From the NCBI RefSeq assembly GCF_014168535.1, contig NZ_CP060007.1, positions 5,022,001 to 5,086,000 on the forward strand: DNA of 64,000 nucleotides, read 5' to 3'. Each line of letters starts with the position of its first letter. Position 1 is the first letter of the stretch. The stretch comes from Lacibacter sediminis (GTDB lineage Bacteria; Bacteroidota; Bacteroidia; Chitinophagales; Chitinophagaceae). The notes beneath the pieces are model-generated. The model was not told the DNA's origin. It made no database searches and saw only the letters and a program-made list of their open reading frames with translations. The position numbers were made by a program, and so were the translations under genes. Of this stretch, positions 26,643-35,395 are shown piece after piece.

Positions 26643-26668
26643 TGGAATTGACCAATCAAGCATGAGTT

Positions 26669-28852
26669 ATGAAGTATTTATTGTTATTCTTTTTACTGCC
26701 ATTACAAATTTTTGCGCAATCATTTTCACAATCAGAGATCAAACGCTGGAAACAACAGGCACAAGGTGTTACAATTATTCGTGACAACTGGGGTATTCCG
26801 CACATCTATGGAAAAACAGACGCCGATGCAGTGTTTGGTTTGTTATATGCGCAATGCGAAGATGATTTCAAACGGGTGGAAGCAAACTACATTGAGAAGC
26901 TTGGTCGTAAAGCTGAAGTTGCAGGTGAGAGTGAATTGTATAATGATCTGTATGTACGTTTAGTGATCGACAGTGCGGAAGCAGTTGCTGATTATAACAA
27001 AGCGCCGCAAGGGTTAAAAACATTATTACAGGCTTATGCTGATGGGATCAATTATTATCTCTACACACATCCCGATGTAAAACCTGCATTGCTCACTCGC
27101 TTCAAACCATGGTATCAATTATTATGGACCGATGGAAGTATTGGTGCCATCAGTACAGGTGATATAACGGCAGAAGATGTAAAGAATTTATATGGTAATA
27201 CAAATGCAACGGTTGCCTATCGTCCAAAAGAATTTGAGGATAACAGCAGTGGTTCCAATGGTTTTGCCATTGCTCCATCAAAAACAGAAAGCGGCAATGC
27301 CATTTTGTACATCAACCCGCATGTAACATTTTATTTCCGTCCTGAAGTGCATGTGGTGAGTGAGCAAGGTTTGAATGCTTATGGTGCCGTTACATGGGGA
27401 CAGTTTTTCGTGTACCAGGGTTTTAATGAATATTGTGGCTGGATGCACACCAGTGCAAATGTTGATGTAGCTGATATGTATGCAGAAAAGATGAGCGGCA
27501 GCGGTACTAATATGACCTATGAGTACAACAATGAAAAACGTGCGGTGAAACAAAAGCAGATCACGATTAAAGTGAAGCAAGGAAATGAACTCATCAGCAA
27601 AACATTCACCACCTATTCAACGCATCATGGTCCGGTAATGGCAAAACGTAACGGACAATACATCAGTGTACGCTCCAGCAATCGTATGATCAATGGATTG
27701 CTTCAAAGCTGGCAACGTACCAAAGCAAAAGGACTGGATGATTACAAAAAAGTAATGGCACTTCGTGGCAACACCAGCAACAGTACTGTGTTTGCAGATT
27801 CCAAAGGCAACATTGCTTACTGGCATGGCAACTATGTACCGAAGCGTGATACAAAATTCAATTGGGGTAAAGTTGTTGATGGTACAACACCTGCAACTGA
27901 ATGGCAGGGTTTGCATGATGCAGAAGAAGCTGTGCATGTGTACAATCCATCAACGGGCTGGATACAAAATTGCAACTCTACTCCGTATACAGTGAGTGGT
28001 GAAGCAAGTCCAAAGAAAAAAGACTATCCCGTTTACATGGCGCCCGATGGTGAAAATTTTCGTGGCATCAACGCAGCAAGAGTGTTGAGCAAAGAGAATA
28101 AATTCACGATCGATAAAACCATTGCTGCAGGTTATGATACCTATCTGTCGGCGTTTGAAGTGCTGATCCCTGCGTTGGTGAAAGCCTATGAAACAGGCGT
28201 ACAACCGGGCGACAGTCTGCACCGTTCATTGGCAGCACCTATTGCTGTATTAAAAAACTGGAACTACCATTCTTCCAATCATTCCATTGCTACAACATTG
28301 GCGGTAGAATGGGCACAACGTTTAAATGCATCGATCCGCAGAATTTATATTGAGGACGGTGATGATGACCAGGTTACTGCTACCAAACGTTTTGCTGCAA
28401 CAGCTATTCCTTTACAATTATTAGCGCCTTTGAATGAAACAGTAAAACAATTGAAACAGCAATTTGGCACATGGGAAATTCCATGGGGCGATATCAACCG
28501 TTATCAACGGGTGAGTAATGATCTTGTTCAAAAGTATGATGATAGCAAGATCAGTTACCCGGTTCCATTCGCTTCAGCATTATGGGGCATGTTGCCTTCA
28601 TACAACAGTCGCACTTTCACGGGAACAAAAAAACGTTACGGCTTCCATGGCAATAGTTTTGTGTGTGCTGTTGAGTTTGGAGATAAAATAAAAGCAAAAT
28701 CGTTGCTGGCCGGTGGTAACAGTGGCGATCCCAACAGTAAACATTTCACTGATCAACTGGAAATGTATACGAAGGGTCAATTTAAAGAGGTGCTTTTTTA
28801 CAAAGAAGATGTACTGAAACATGCTGAGCGAACTTATCATCCCGGAGAATAA
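26669..28852 (+). CDS. Exported penicillin acylase-family Ntn hydrolase
   Basis: A 727-residue protein with a Sec signal peptide (MKYLLLFFLLPLQIFAQ). The N-terminal segment VTIIRDNWGIPHIYGKTDADA is the penicillin amidase alpha-chain signature. The sequence SSGSNGFAIAPSKT carries Ser196, the expected N-terminal nucleophile exposed by autocatalytic cleavage. The downstream HHGPV-type strand and the late NRYQRV and SLLAGGNSGDPNSKHF motifs complete the beta chain. Family members hydrolyse amide bonds of penicillins, acyl-homoserine lactones, cyclic lipopeptides or other N-acyl compounds in the periplasm. It lies before an N-acyl-D-amino-acid deacylase on the same strand, so a shared theme of N-acyl amide degradation is likely. 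Substrate unknown. Confidence 0.92.
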   Translation: MKYLLLFFLLPLQIFAQSFSQSEIKRWKQQAQGVTIIRDNWGIPHIYGKTDADAVFGLLYAQCEDDFKRVEANYIEKLGRKAEVAGESELYNDLYVRLVIDSAEAVADYNKAPQGLKTLLQAYADGINYYLYTHPDVKPALLTRFKPWYQLLWTDGSIGAISTGDITAEDVKNLYGNTNATVAYRPKEFEDNSSGSNGFAIAPSKTESGNAILYINPHVTFYFRPEVHVVSEQGLNAYGAVTWGQFFVYQGFNEYCGWMHTSANVDVADMYAEKMSGSGTNMTYEYNNEKRAVKQKQITIKVKQGNELISKTFTTYSTHHGPVMAKRNGQYISVRSSNRMINGLLQSWQRTKAKGLDDYKKVMALRGNTSNSTVFADSKGNIAYWHGNYVPKRDTKFNWGKVVDGTTPATEWQGLHDAEEAVHVYNPSTGWIQNCNSTPYTVSGEASPKKKDYPVYMAPDGENFRGINAARVLSKENKFTIDKTIAAGYDTYLSAFEVLIPALVKAYETGVQPGDSLHRSLAAPIAVLKNWNYHSSNHSIATTLAVEWAQRLNASIRRIYIEDGDDDQVTATKRFAATAIPLQLLAPLNETVKQLKQQFGTWEIPWGDINRYQRVSNDLVQKYDDSKISYPVPFASALWGMLPSYNSRTFTGTKKRYGFHGNSFVCAVEFGDKIKAKSLLAGGNSGDPNSKHFTDQLEMYTKGQFKEVLFYKEDVLKHAERTYHPGE

Positions 28853-28867
28853 GTTTTAACTTGTAAT

Positions 28868-28966
28868 ATCTCCTTGTGTGTCTCCATGTATTCTCTGTGA
28901 ACTTTGTGTAACAATTTTTAGCAGCAGAGAAAACACGGAGTATTTCGCAAAGAACACAAGCAATCA
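28868..28966. repeat. Imperfect inverted repeat between acylase and deacylase genes
   Basis: The left half contains CTTGTGTGTCTCC and CTCTGTGAACTTTGTG. The right half contains AGAGAAAACACGGAG and CGCAAAGAACACAAG, which are imperfect reverse complements of one another. I see no open frame in it. It may be a dispersed intergenic element or a weak hairpin ending the acylase transcript. Confidence 0.45.
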
Positions 28967-28978
28967 TAATTCAACGAT

Positions 28979-30562
28979 ATGAAATCATTTTTCAACCTAC
29001 TGTGTCTGCTTCCGTTGTTTGCTTTTGCCCAACAATATGATATACTCATTACCAACGGAAAAATTCTCGATGGTACGGGCAATCATTGGTTCTATGCTGA
29101 TCTTGCTGTGAAAGATGGAAAGATCATCGCCATCGGTAAATTAAAACAGCAGGATGCAAAACGTGTAATTGATGCAAAGGGATTAATGGTGGCACCCGGT
29201 TTTATAGATGTGCACACGCATATTGAAGGTGAAGAAAAACGAACACCCACAGCAGAGAATTTTATTTATGACGGCGTTACAACTGTGGTTACCGGCAACT
29301 GCGGTTCATCGCAGGTGGAGATGAAAAAGTATTTTGCATTCATCGACAGCTTGAAAACCTCTGTCAACATTGCAGCATTGATCGGACATAACGATGTTCG
29401 CAGAACAGTATTGGGCAGAGCAATGAAAGATCCAACTGAAAATGAAATGCAGCAAATGATCTTACTCGTGGAAGAAGCAATGAAGAACGGAGCAGTTGGA
29501 TTTTCAACCGGGCTCATTTACATTCCCGGTACTTATTCCAAAACAGACGAAGTGGTGAAGCTTGCAGGTGCTGCTGCAAAATACAACGGTGTCTATGCAA
29601 GTCATATCCGTAACGAAGGTGATAGTATAGCTGTTGCTATTCGTGAAGCGATCCAGATCGGTTACTTAAATAAGATGCCGGTTGAAATTTCGCACTTTAA
29701 AGTGAGTGGTCAGCAAAACTGGGGGCGCAGCAAAGAAACAATTGCGATGATCGAAACTGCAAGAAGAGATGGAGTGGATGTAACCATCGATCAGTATCCA
29801 TATACTGCCAGCAGTACATCACTAGGCACATTGATACCTGATGAAATTCTAGCTGATGGACAGGATTCTATTGTTGCACGACTGAATCGGCCTGATGTAA
29901 AGAAATATGTAATTACATCGATGCTCAAAAGTTTAAAGAAACGCAAGCTGAAACATTTCAGTTATCCTGTTGTCGCCAACTACCGTTTCGATACAACATT
30001 AAATGGAAAAAGTATTGAGCAGGTAAATCTCATCAAAGGAAGAAAACACAAAGCAAGTGCAGAAGCCGAAACAATCATTGAGATGGTGATCAACGGTGGC
30101 GCACAGATGGTCTTTCACGGAATGAGTGAGAACGATGTAAAACGCATCATGCAATATCCGTTCAATATGTTTGCAAGCGATGCGGGCATTCGTGCGTTTG
30201 GCAGCGGCGTTCCTCATCCACGTGGCTATGGCACCAATGCAAGAGTGTTGGCAAAATATGTACGTGACGAAAAAGTGCTCACACTGGAAGAAGCTATCCG
30301 CAGAATGACATCGTTGCCTGCACAAAAATTTCAATTGAAAGATCGAGGTTTATTGAAAGAAGGCATGGCTGCTGATATTGTGATCTTTGATGCAGCGACT
30401 GTAAAAGACAATTCTACATTTGAACTGCCGCATCAGTACTCAACAGGATTTTCGTTTGTGTTGGTGAATGGAGAGCTTGTTGTTGAAAACGGAAAACATA
30501 CCGGTACAAGAAGTGGTCGTTCGTTGAAGGGACCGGGATTTCAATTGCAAACGAATCAATAA
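28979..30562 (+). CDS. Exported N-acyl-D-amino-acid deacylase (amidohydrolase superfamily)
   Basis: A 527-residue protein with a signal peptide (MKSFFNLLCLLPLFAFAQ). The D-aminoacylase pattern is clear: DILITNGKILDGTG, metal site GFIDVHTHIEGE, bridging Cys108 in TGNCGSS, GFSTGLIYIPG, SHIRNEG, EISHFKVSG, FASDAGIR, and the C-terminal beta-sandwich with GMAADIVIFDAATV. The enzyme removes the acyl group from N-acyl-D-amino acids. The signal peptide places it in the periplasm, whereas characterised D-aminoacylases are usually intracellular. Its stop is 6 bp before a DmpA-like peptidase, which is followed 2 bp later by a class IV aminotransferase. The three very likely form one operon for D-amino-acid-containing compounds. 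Confidence 0.92.
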   Translation: MKSFFNLLCLLPLFAFAQQYDILITNGKILDGTGNHWFYADLAVKDGKIIAIGKLKQQDAKRVIDAKGLMVAPGFIDVHTHIEGEEKRTPTAENFIYDGVTTVVTGNCGSSQVEMKKYFAFIDSLKTSVNIAALIGHNDVRRTVLGRAMKDPTENEMQQMILLVEEAMKNGAVGFSTGLIYIPGTYSKTDEVVKLAGAAAKYNGVYASHIRNEGDSIAVAIREAIQIGYLNKMPVEISHFKVSGQQNWGRSKETIAMIETARRDGVDVTIDQYPYTASSTSLGTLIPDEILADGQDSIVARLNRPDVKKYVITSMLKSLKKRKLKHFSYPVVANYRFDTTLNGKSIEQVNLIKGRKHKASAEAETIIEMVINGGAQMVFHGMSENDVKRIMQYPFNMFASDAGIRAFGSGVPHPRGYGTNARVLAKYVRDEKVLTLEEAIRRMTSLPAQKFQLKDRGLLKEGMAADIVIFDAATVKDNSTFELPHQYSTGFSFVLVNGELVVENGKHTGTRSGRSLKGPGFQLQTNQ

Positions 30563-30568
30563 ACAGGA

Positions 30569-31699
30569 ATGAAGTTTTTTTCTCTCACCGTTTTTTTACT
30601 CTTATTTATTTCCGTTAAATCACAGCAGCGAAAATCTGCTGAAGCATACGGTATCAAAATAGGTGTGATGCAAAAAGGACCAACCAACTCTATTGTTGAT
30701 GTGGCAGGAGTGAAAGTTGGCCAGGTTACATTGATCGTTGCTGATAGTATCCGCACGGGTGTAACAGCTATCCTGCCACATGGCGATAACCTGTTTCAAC
30801 AAAAAGTACCTGCAGCAGTTTTTACCGGAAATGGTTTTGGAAAACTAGCAGGTACTACGCAGATAAAAGAACTCGGTAATATTGAATCGCCGATCATCTT
30901 AACGAATACATTAAGTGTTGCAGAAGGAATCAATGGCGTCATCAATTACACACTTGCGCAAAAAGGAAACGAACAGGTGCAATCGGTAAACGCCGTTGTT
31001 GGCGAAACCAACGATGGCGCATTGAATGATATACGAGGCAAGCATGTAAAAGTTGAGCATGTGTTGCAAGCCATCAACAGCGCATCAAGTCAAAAACCAC
31101 AGCAGGGAAATGTGGGTGCAGGTACTGGTACTGTTTGCTTTGGATTTAAAGGAGGTATTGGTACAGCATCACGAAAACTACCTGCATCATTAGGTGGTTA
31201 TACCGTTGGCGTGTTGGTACAAACAAATTTTGGCGGGGAGTTACAGATCGATGGCGTACCTGTTGGTGAAAAGCTTGGTCGTTATTCGTTTAGCGATCAA
31301 TTACAAAATCCTGTTGACGGCTCTTGTATGATCGTTGTGGCAACTGATGCACCGCTCGACAGTCGCAACCTTGAACGTTTAGCAAAACGTGCATTTATGG
31401 GTTTGGCAAAAACAGGTGGCATTGCATCAAACGGCAGCGGCGATTATGTGATCGCTTTCTCTAACAATGCATCTGTGTTGATTGCCCACGACAGTAAAAC
31501 AGCTACGATCACAACAACGGTGTTGCGTAACGATGTAATGAGTCCGCTGTTCATGGCCGTGATTGAAGCAACAGAAGAAGCCATCATCAATTCCTTATTT
31601 ATGGCAACCGATATGAAAGGCAAAGGCGGACGAACCATTGAAGCCTTACCGTTAGATAAAGTATTACCGATCCTAAAACAATACAATCGCATCAACTGA
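30569..31699 (+). CDS. P1-family (DmpA-like, S58) aminopeptidase, exported
   Basis: A 376-residue protein with a signal peptide (MKFFSLTVFLLLFISVKS). The family pattern includes TNSIVDVAGVKVGQVTL, GVTAILPHG, ILTNTLSVAEGINGV, VVGETNDGALNDIRG and the Gly-rich GNVGAGTGTVCFGFKGGIGT stretch near the autocleavage/nucleophile region. The end has NSLFMATDMKGKGGRTIEALP. DmpA-type enzymes release N-terminal D-Ala, L-Ala, Gly or beta-amino acids from small peptides and mature by self-cleavage into two chains. Position between a D-aminoacylase and an aminotransferase supports a D- or beta-aminopeptidase role here (inference). Confidence 0.9.
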   Translation: MKFFSLTVFLLLFISVKSQQRKSAEAYGIKIGVMQKGPTNSIVDVAGVKVGQVTLIVADSIRTGVTAILPHGDNLFQQKVPAAVFTGNGFGKLAGTTQIKELGNIESPIILTNTLSVAEGINGVINYTLAQKGNEQVQSVNAVVGETNDGALNDIRGKHVKVEHVLQAINSASSQKPQQGNVGAGTGTVCFGFKGGIGTASRKLPASLGGYTVGVLVQTNFGGELQIDGVPVGEKLGRYSFSDQLQNPVDGSCMIVVATDAPLDSRNLERLAKRAFMGLAKTGGIASNGSGDYVIAFSNNASVLIAHDSKTATITTTVLRNDVMSPLFMAVIEATEEAIINSLFMATDMKGKGGRTIEALPLDKVLPILKQYNRIN

Positions 31700-31701
31700 G
31701 T

Positions 31702-32538
31702 ATGTGGGCATTCATCAACAATCAATTTGTAACAGCAGATCAGGCAGTATTGCCTGTAAGCGATTTGTCGATTCAACGTGGCTATGGCATATTTGATTTT
31801 TTCCGTACAGTTGAGCACGTGCCGCTGTTCATCGATCATCATTTAGTTCGTTTGCAACATTCAGCTTCAGTTCTTCGCTTGCAACTTCCGTTTAGCAATG
31901 ATGAGTTGAAAAATATTGTTCGTGAGCTCATCAATAAAAATAATCTTCCAACCTCCGGTATCCGCATAACAGTGACTGGCGGCAATGCAGCAGATACCTA
32001 CACACCAACAACACCAAACATCGTCATCACACAAAGTCCGCTAACGATGGACGCTGCGTTTGATGCATCAAAAGGTTTGCACCTTATTACTGAAGAATAT
32101 GTAAGAGAATTGCCCACCGTAAAATCAATCAACTACCTGATGGGCATATATCTGCAGCAAAAAGTAAAAGATGCTGGTGCAGATGATGTGCTGTATGTTA
32201 AGAATGGACATATCAGTGAGCTGGTGCGTTCGAATGTGTTTGCGGTAACACATCAAAACGAGTTAATCACATCCGACGCTAATGTGTTGTATGGCATCAC
32301 ACGAAAACATATTCTGCAGGTTGCAGCGCAAACGATGGGCGAAAAAGAACAGGCTGTATCGTTACACGATGTGCTGCATGCTAAAGAAGTTTTTGTAAGC
32401 AGTACCACCAAACGTCTGCTTCCTGTGTTCTCAATCAATGGAAATAAAATTGGTAACGGCATTGCAGGAACTGTCACCACTGATCTTTATCAACGTTTTC
32501 TTGAACTGGAGCATCAGGTCATCGGTAAAGGTTGGTAG
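31702..32538 (+). CDS. Class IV PLP aminotransferase (BCAT/D-amino acid transaminase fold)
   Basis: A 278-residue cytosolic protein. Fold-type IV signatures: RGYGIFDFFRT near the N-terminus, PLP lysine Lys141 in TVKSINYL, DDVLYVKNGHISELVRSNVFAV, YGITRKHIL for the phosphate cup, and SSTTKRLLPV near the end. The fold covers branched-chain, D-amino-acid and 4-amino-4-deoxychorismate enzymes, and sequence alone does not decide. The tight coupling (2 bp) to a D-aminoacylase and DmpA-like peptidase makes a D-amino-acid transaminase the favoured reading. No signal peptide is present, so released amino acids would need import first. Confidence 0.88.
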   Translation: MWAFINNQFVTADQAVLPVSDLSIQRGYGIFDFFRTVEHVPLFIDHHLVRLQHSASVLRLQLPFSNDELKNIVRELINKNNLPTSGIRITVTGGNAADTYTPTTPNIVITQSPLTMDAAFDASKGLHLITEEYVRELPTVKSINYLMGIYLQQKVKDAGADDVLYVKNGHISELVRSNVFAVTHQNELITSDANVLYGITRKHILQVAAQTMGEKEQAVSLHDVLHAKEVFVSSTTKRLLPVFSINGNKIGNGIAGTVTTDLYQRFLELEHQVIGKGW

Positions 32539-32552
32539 CAAATTTATCGAAG

Positions 32553-33023
32553 CTAACTTTTTCTATTACTGATATAAAAATCACGCAGCAGTTCAGCGCC
32601 TTTTAGTTTACCCGGATCTTTCCACCAGCTTTGTTTCTGCCACTGCATATACTGCTTCCGTTCCTCTAACAAAAAAGATTGCAGAAAAGGAGCCGGTGTC
32701 TTTTGTTGTTTTTCATTTACTGATGCAGGAAATGGATAATTAACTGCAAGTGGTGCAATCGACTGAGCCTTTCCAAACCGGGTGGTTAATGGTTGACCAT
32801 AATTTGTACTGAACTTATAAGTAACTGAAGATTGTGGTAATTGCTTTTGTTGCCAATTCTGCTGTTGCTTGTTATGATAGCCCGCAAGTTGCTGAAGCGT
32901 TGGCTTTCTCGGGAGATTTTGTGCGGTTACTGTAAAAGCATTTGCGAGTAAGAGCACTGCTAACCAAATTGTATTTCCCTTATCCGGGAACATTAGTTTC
33001 GGAAGATGATACTTACTGAACAT
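32553..33023 (-). CDS. Small secreted protein of unknown function
   Basis: A 156-residue protein on the minus strand, convergent with the aminotransferase (14 bp apart). A hydrophobic stretch IWLAVLLLANAFTVTAQ (about 19-35) resembles a signal peptide; Met11 would give a better-placed start for it (MFPDKGNTIWLAV). The mature part is rich in Gln, Lys and Trp, with QQQNWQQKQLPQ and a C-terminal WWKDPGKLKGAELLRDFYIS. I do not recognise the family. Confidence 0.7.
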   Translation of the reverse strand: MFSKYHLPKLMFPDKGNTIWLAVLLLANAFTVTAQNLPRKPTLQQLAGYHNKQQQNWQQKQLPQSSVTYKFSTNYGQPLTTRFGKAQSIAPLAVNYPFPASVNEKQQKTPAPFLQSFLLEERKQYMQWQKQSWWKDPGKLKGAELLRDFYISNRKS

Positions 33024-33179
33024 ACACTGATTTTTAATTAATGATCAATTACAGGGCATGATTAAACTGTAAAGAACTTGTTCTGTTAAGTTACAACACT
33101 AAACAAACAAATCAAATAGCTGTTATAAGAATCCGGGTCGACGAATCATTTTGTAACTTGTGCGCCTCTCTCACATAAT

Positions 33180-34973
33180 ATGAAAATACTCTGGCAATAT
33201 TTAAAACCCTACCGTAAGCTGGTATTTGTTGCACTGCTGCTCGCAGGTATTGCACAAATACTTTCGTTATACGATCCTATAATTCTTGGCCGCATCATTG
33301 ATGATTATACACTTAATCCCGATAGCAAAACTGAAGCAGAACAGATTCGTGGAGTGCTGGTATTATTAGGGATTGCGCTGGGTATTGCGCTGGCTGCCAG
33401 ATTGTTCTTATCCTTTAAAGATTATGTGATGCGATTGGTGGTGCAGAAATTCGGGATGCAGATCTTTAACGATGGGCTGAGACAAATGCTGCGGCTACCT
33501 TACCAGGATTTTGAAGATCAGAGCAGTGGTGAAATTTTATCCATCCTGCAAAAAGTACGGAACGATACGGAACGTTTCATTACCGCCTTTATTAATATTT
33601 TATTTTCTTCCATTGTTGGTATTGCATTTCTTATCTGGTATGCATGTACTAAACATTGGGCGTTGATTCCTGTTTTCTTAATTGGTGTTGTGTTATTAGG
33701 TGGACTCACAAGTGTGCTCAGTCGTTCAATAAAACTCTTGCAACGTTCGCTCATCCGGCAAAACAGACAAATGAGCGGAACCATCACCGAAAGCTTACGC
33801 AATATTGAATTAGTAAAAAGTCTTGGCCTTACTTATCCTGAGATAAAACGATTACGTACACACACGCAGGAAATTTTTGATCTTGAAATGCAGAAGGTGA
33901 AAAAGATCCGTTCACTTTCTTTTTTCCAAGGAAGCATTCTAATTCTGCTGAAACAATCGATCCTCTTTATTTTATTATGGCTCATTTTCCGCAAAGTTTT
34001 ATCACCCGGTGAATTAATCTCAATGCAATTCATTTCAACCGGTATCATTGGTCCTTTGCAGGATCTTGGCAGTATCATTCTTTCTTATCGTGAAGCAGAA
34101 GCATCGTTGCAATTGTTTAATGAGTTAATGTTGAAAGAAACGGAATATCGTCCGGAAGAACCGGTTGATGTGGGAGAAATTGAACACCTGCGTTTTGATG
34201 AAGTTACTTTTCGTCATCGCACTGCAACAACCAATGCACTGGAACGTATTTCGTTTGAGGCATCCTTGGGCGATACCATTGCATTTGTTGGCCCATCGGG
34301 TTCAGGTAAATCAACACTGGTAAAATTATTGGTTGGATTATATACGCCGGTGGGTGGTGATATTTTGTATGATGATGTTTCATCGAAAGACATCCGTTAC
34401 AACCGCATGCGCAAACAGCTTGGCTTTGTGACGCAGGAAACACAATTATTCTCTGGCAGCATCCGTGATAATATGAAATTTGTAAAAGCTGATGCAACAG
34501 ATGAAGAAATTTATGCTGCCTTGGAAAAAGCATCTGCACTCAGCATCATCAATAATAAAGACCTAGGATTAGATACGTTGCTGGGCGAAGGTGGAAAGAA
34601 ATTATCGGGTGGTGAAAAACAACGTTTATCCATTGCACGTGCATTATTACGCAAGCCACGGTTATTGATCTTTGATGAAGCCACTTCTGCATTGGATTCA
34701 ATTACGGAAGAACAGATCACACAAACAGTTCGTGAAATTTCGAGTTTAAAACAACAGATCACCATTCTCATTGCACATCGTCTTTCCACCATCATGCATG
34801 CAGATACGATATATGTATTGGAAAAAGGTAAGATCGTTGAACAAGGAAGTCATGATGTATTGGTCAGTAATAAAGGATTGTACTATGCCATGTGGCGGCA
34901 ACAGATTGGTGAACGGAAGACAATGGTATCTGTTGTTGATGAAGAAGCAGACGAGATTGAAGAAACAGACTAA
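33180..34973 (+). CDS. ABC exporter half-transporter (TMD-NBD fusion)
   Basis: A 597-residue protein. Residues 1-310 hold six membrane helices (ABC_membrane type I exporter). Residues about 335-575 form the ATPase: Walker A GPSGSGKST with Lys377, Q-loop FVTQETQLFSGS, signature LSGGEKQRL, Walker B LLIFDEATSALD and H-loop LIAHRLST. It ends in an acidic tail. Half-transporters of this kind dimerise to export lipids, peptides or drugs. No partner gene is adjacent, so a homodimer is likely. A weak -7-like TAACTTGTG lies at about 33153-33161, without a convincing -33 element. Confidence 0.95.
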   Translation: MKILWQYLKPYRKLVFVALLLAGIAQILSLYDPIILGRIIDDYTLNPDSKTEAEQIRGVLVLLGIALGIALAARLFLSFKDYVMRLVVQKFGMQIFNDGLRQMLRLPYQDFEDQSSGEILSILQKVRNDTERFITAFINILFSSIVGIAFLIWYACTKHWALIPVFLIGVVLLGGLTSVLSRSIKLLQRSLIRQNRQMSGTITESLRNIELVKSLGLTYPEIKRLRTHTQEIFDLEMQKVKKIRSLSFFQGSILILLKQSILFILLWLIFRKVLSPGELISMQFISTGIIGPLQDLGSIILSYREAEASLQLFNELMLKETEYRPEEPVDVGEIEHLRFDEVTFRHRTATTNALERISFEASLGDTIAFVGPSGSGKSTLVKLLVGLYTPVGGDILYDDVSSKDIRYNRMRKQLGFVTQETQLFSGSIRDNMKFVKADATDEEIYAALEKASALSIINNKDLGLDTLLGEGGKKLSGGEKQRLSIARALLRKPRLLIFDEATSALDSITEEQITQTVREISSLKQQITILIAHRLSTIMHADTIYVLEKGKIVEQGSHDVLVSNKGLYYAMWRQQIGERKTMVSVVDEEADEIEETD

Positions 34974-35395
34974 CGGTTGTGTCCCACCGAAAAAAAATTT
35001 TGATCGACTTAGCAGCAGGCCCTGCAGATTTATACAGGAAGTGGCTGATTATAATTGCTGTTGTATATAACAATTAATACTCATTCTTATTTTTCATCAT
35101 GAGTGTTAAATGTCTACGGGAAAAATACCCCTTCCGAGGTATTGCATACCATAGGAATTTTATCTTTCTTTAATGTATATCAGTATTCAGCTTACTTAAT
35201 ATTGATTTTTTACCTTCTAGATAATTACAGTCAAAAAAACGGTTTCAACTAATCATTGTAATTGTTATGTTTTCTTGTAAAGCATCTCGTTATCCATCCT
35301 TCTCTGAATAGCCAAAGAAAAATTTGATCAGCCCTCTGCAAACGACAGGTAATTCCTGCAACCCAAATCATATTGTATCACCAACAACTGTTATT
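34974..35395. other. Gene-free 422-bp region before the giant surface protein
   Basis: I see no credible gene here; the short frames overlapping its start are shadows of the ABC gene. It contains an 11-bp inverted repeat (35074-35108). It also contains a weak promoter-like pair, TTG at 35142-35144 and TATCTTTC at 35161-35168 with a 16-bp gap. If that promoter is used, the leader of the giant gene is about 220 bases long. No known riboswitch motif is recognised. Confidence 0.6.
35074..35108. repeat. Inverted repeat TTAATACTCAT / ATGAGTGTTAA
   Basis: Arms of 11 bases with one mismatch (a G-T pair in RNA) enclose 14 bases that are mostly T. It lies about 100 bp after the ABC gene and 290 bp before the giant gene. 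It could be a weak terminator or an operator. No clean T-run follows, so neither role is certain. Confidence 0.5.

Noticed and set aside
34771..35070. A 99-codon frame crossing the end of the ABC exporter gene.
   Set aside because: Two thirds of it overlap the ATPase domain in another frame and the product shows no recognisable features.
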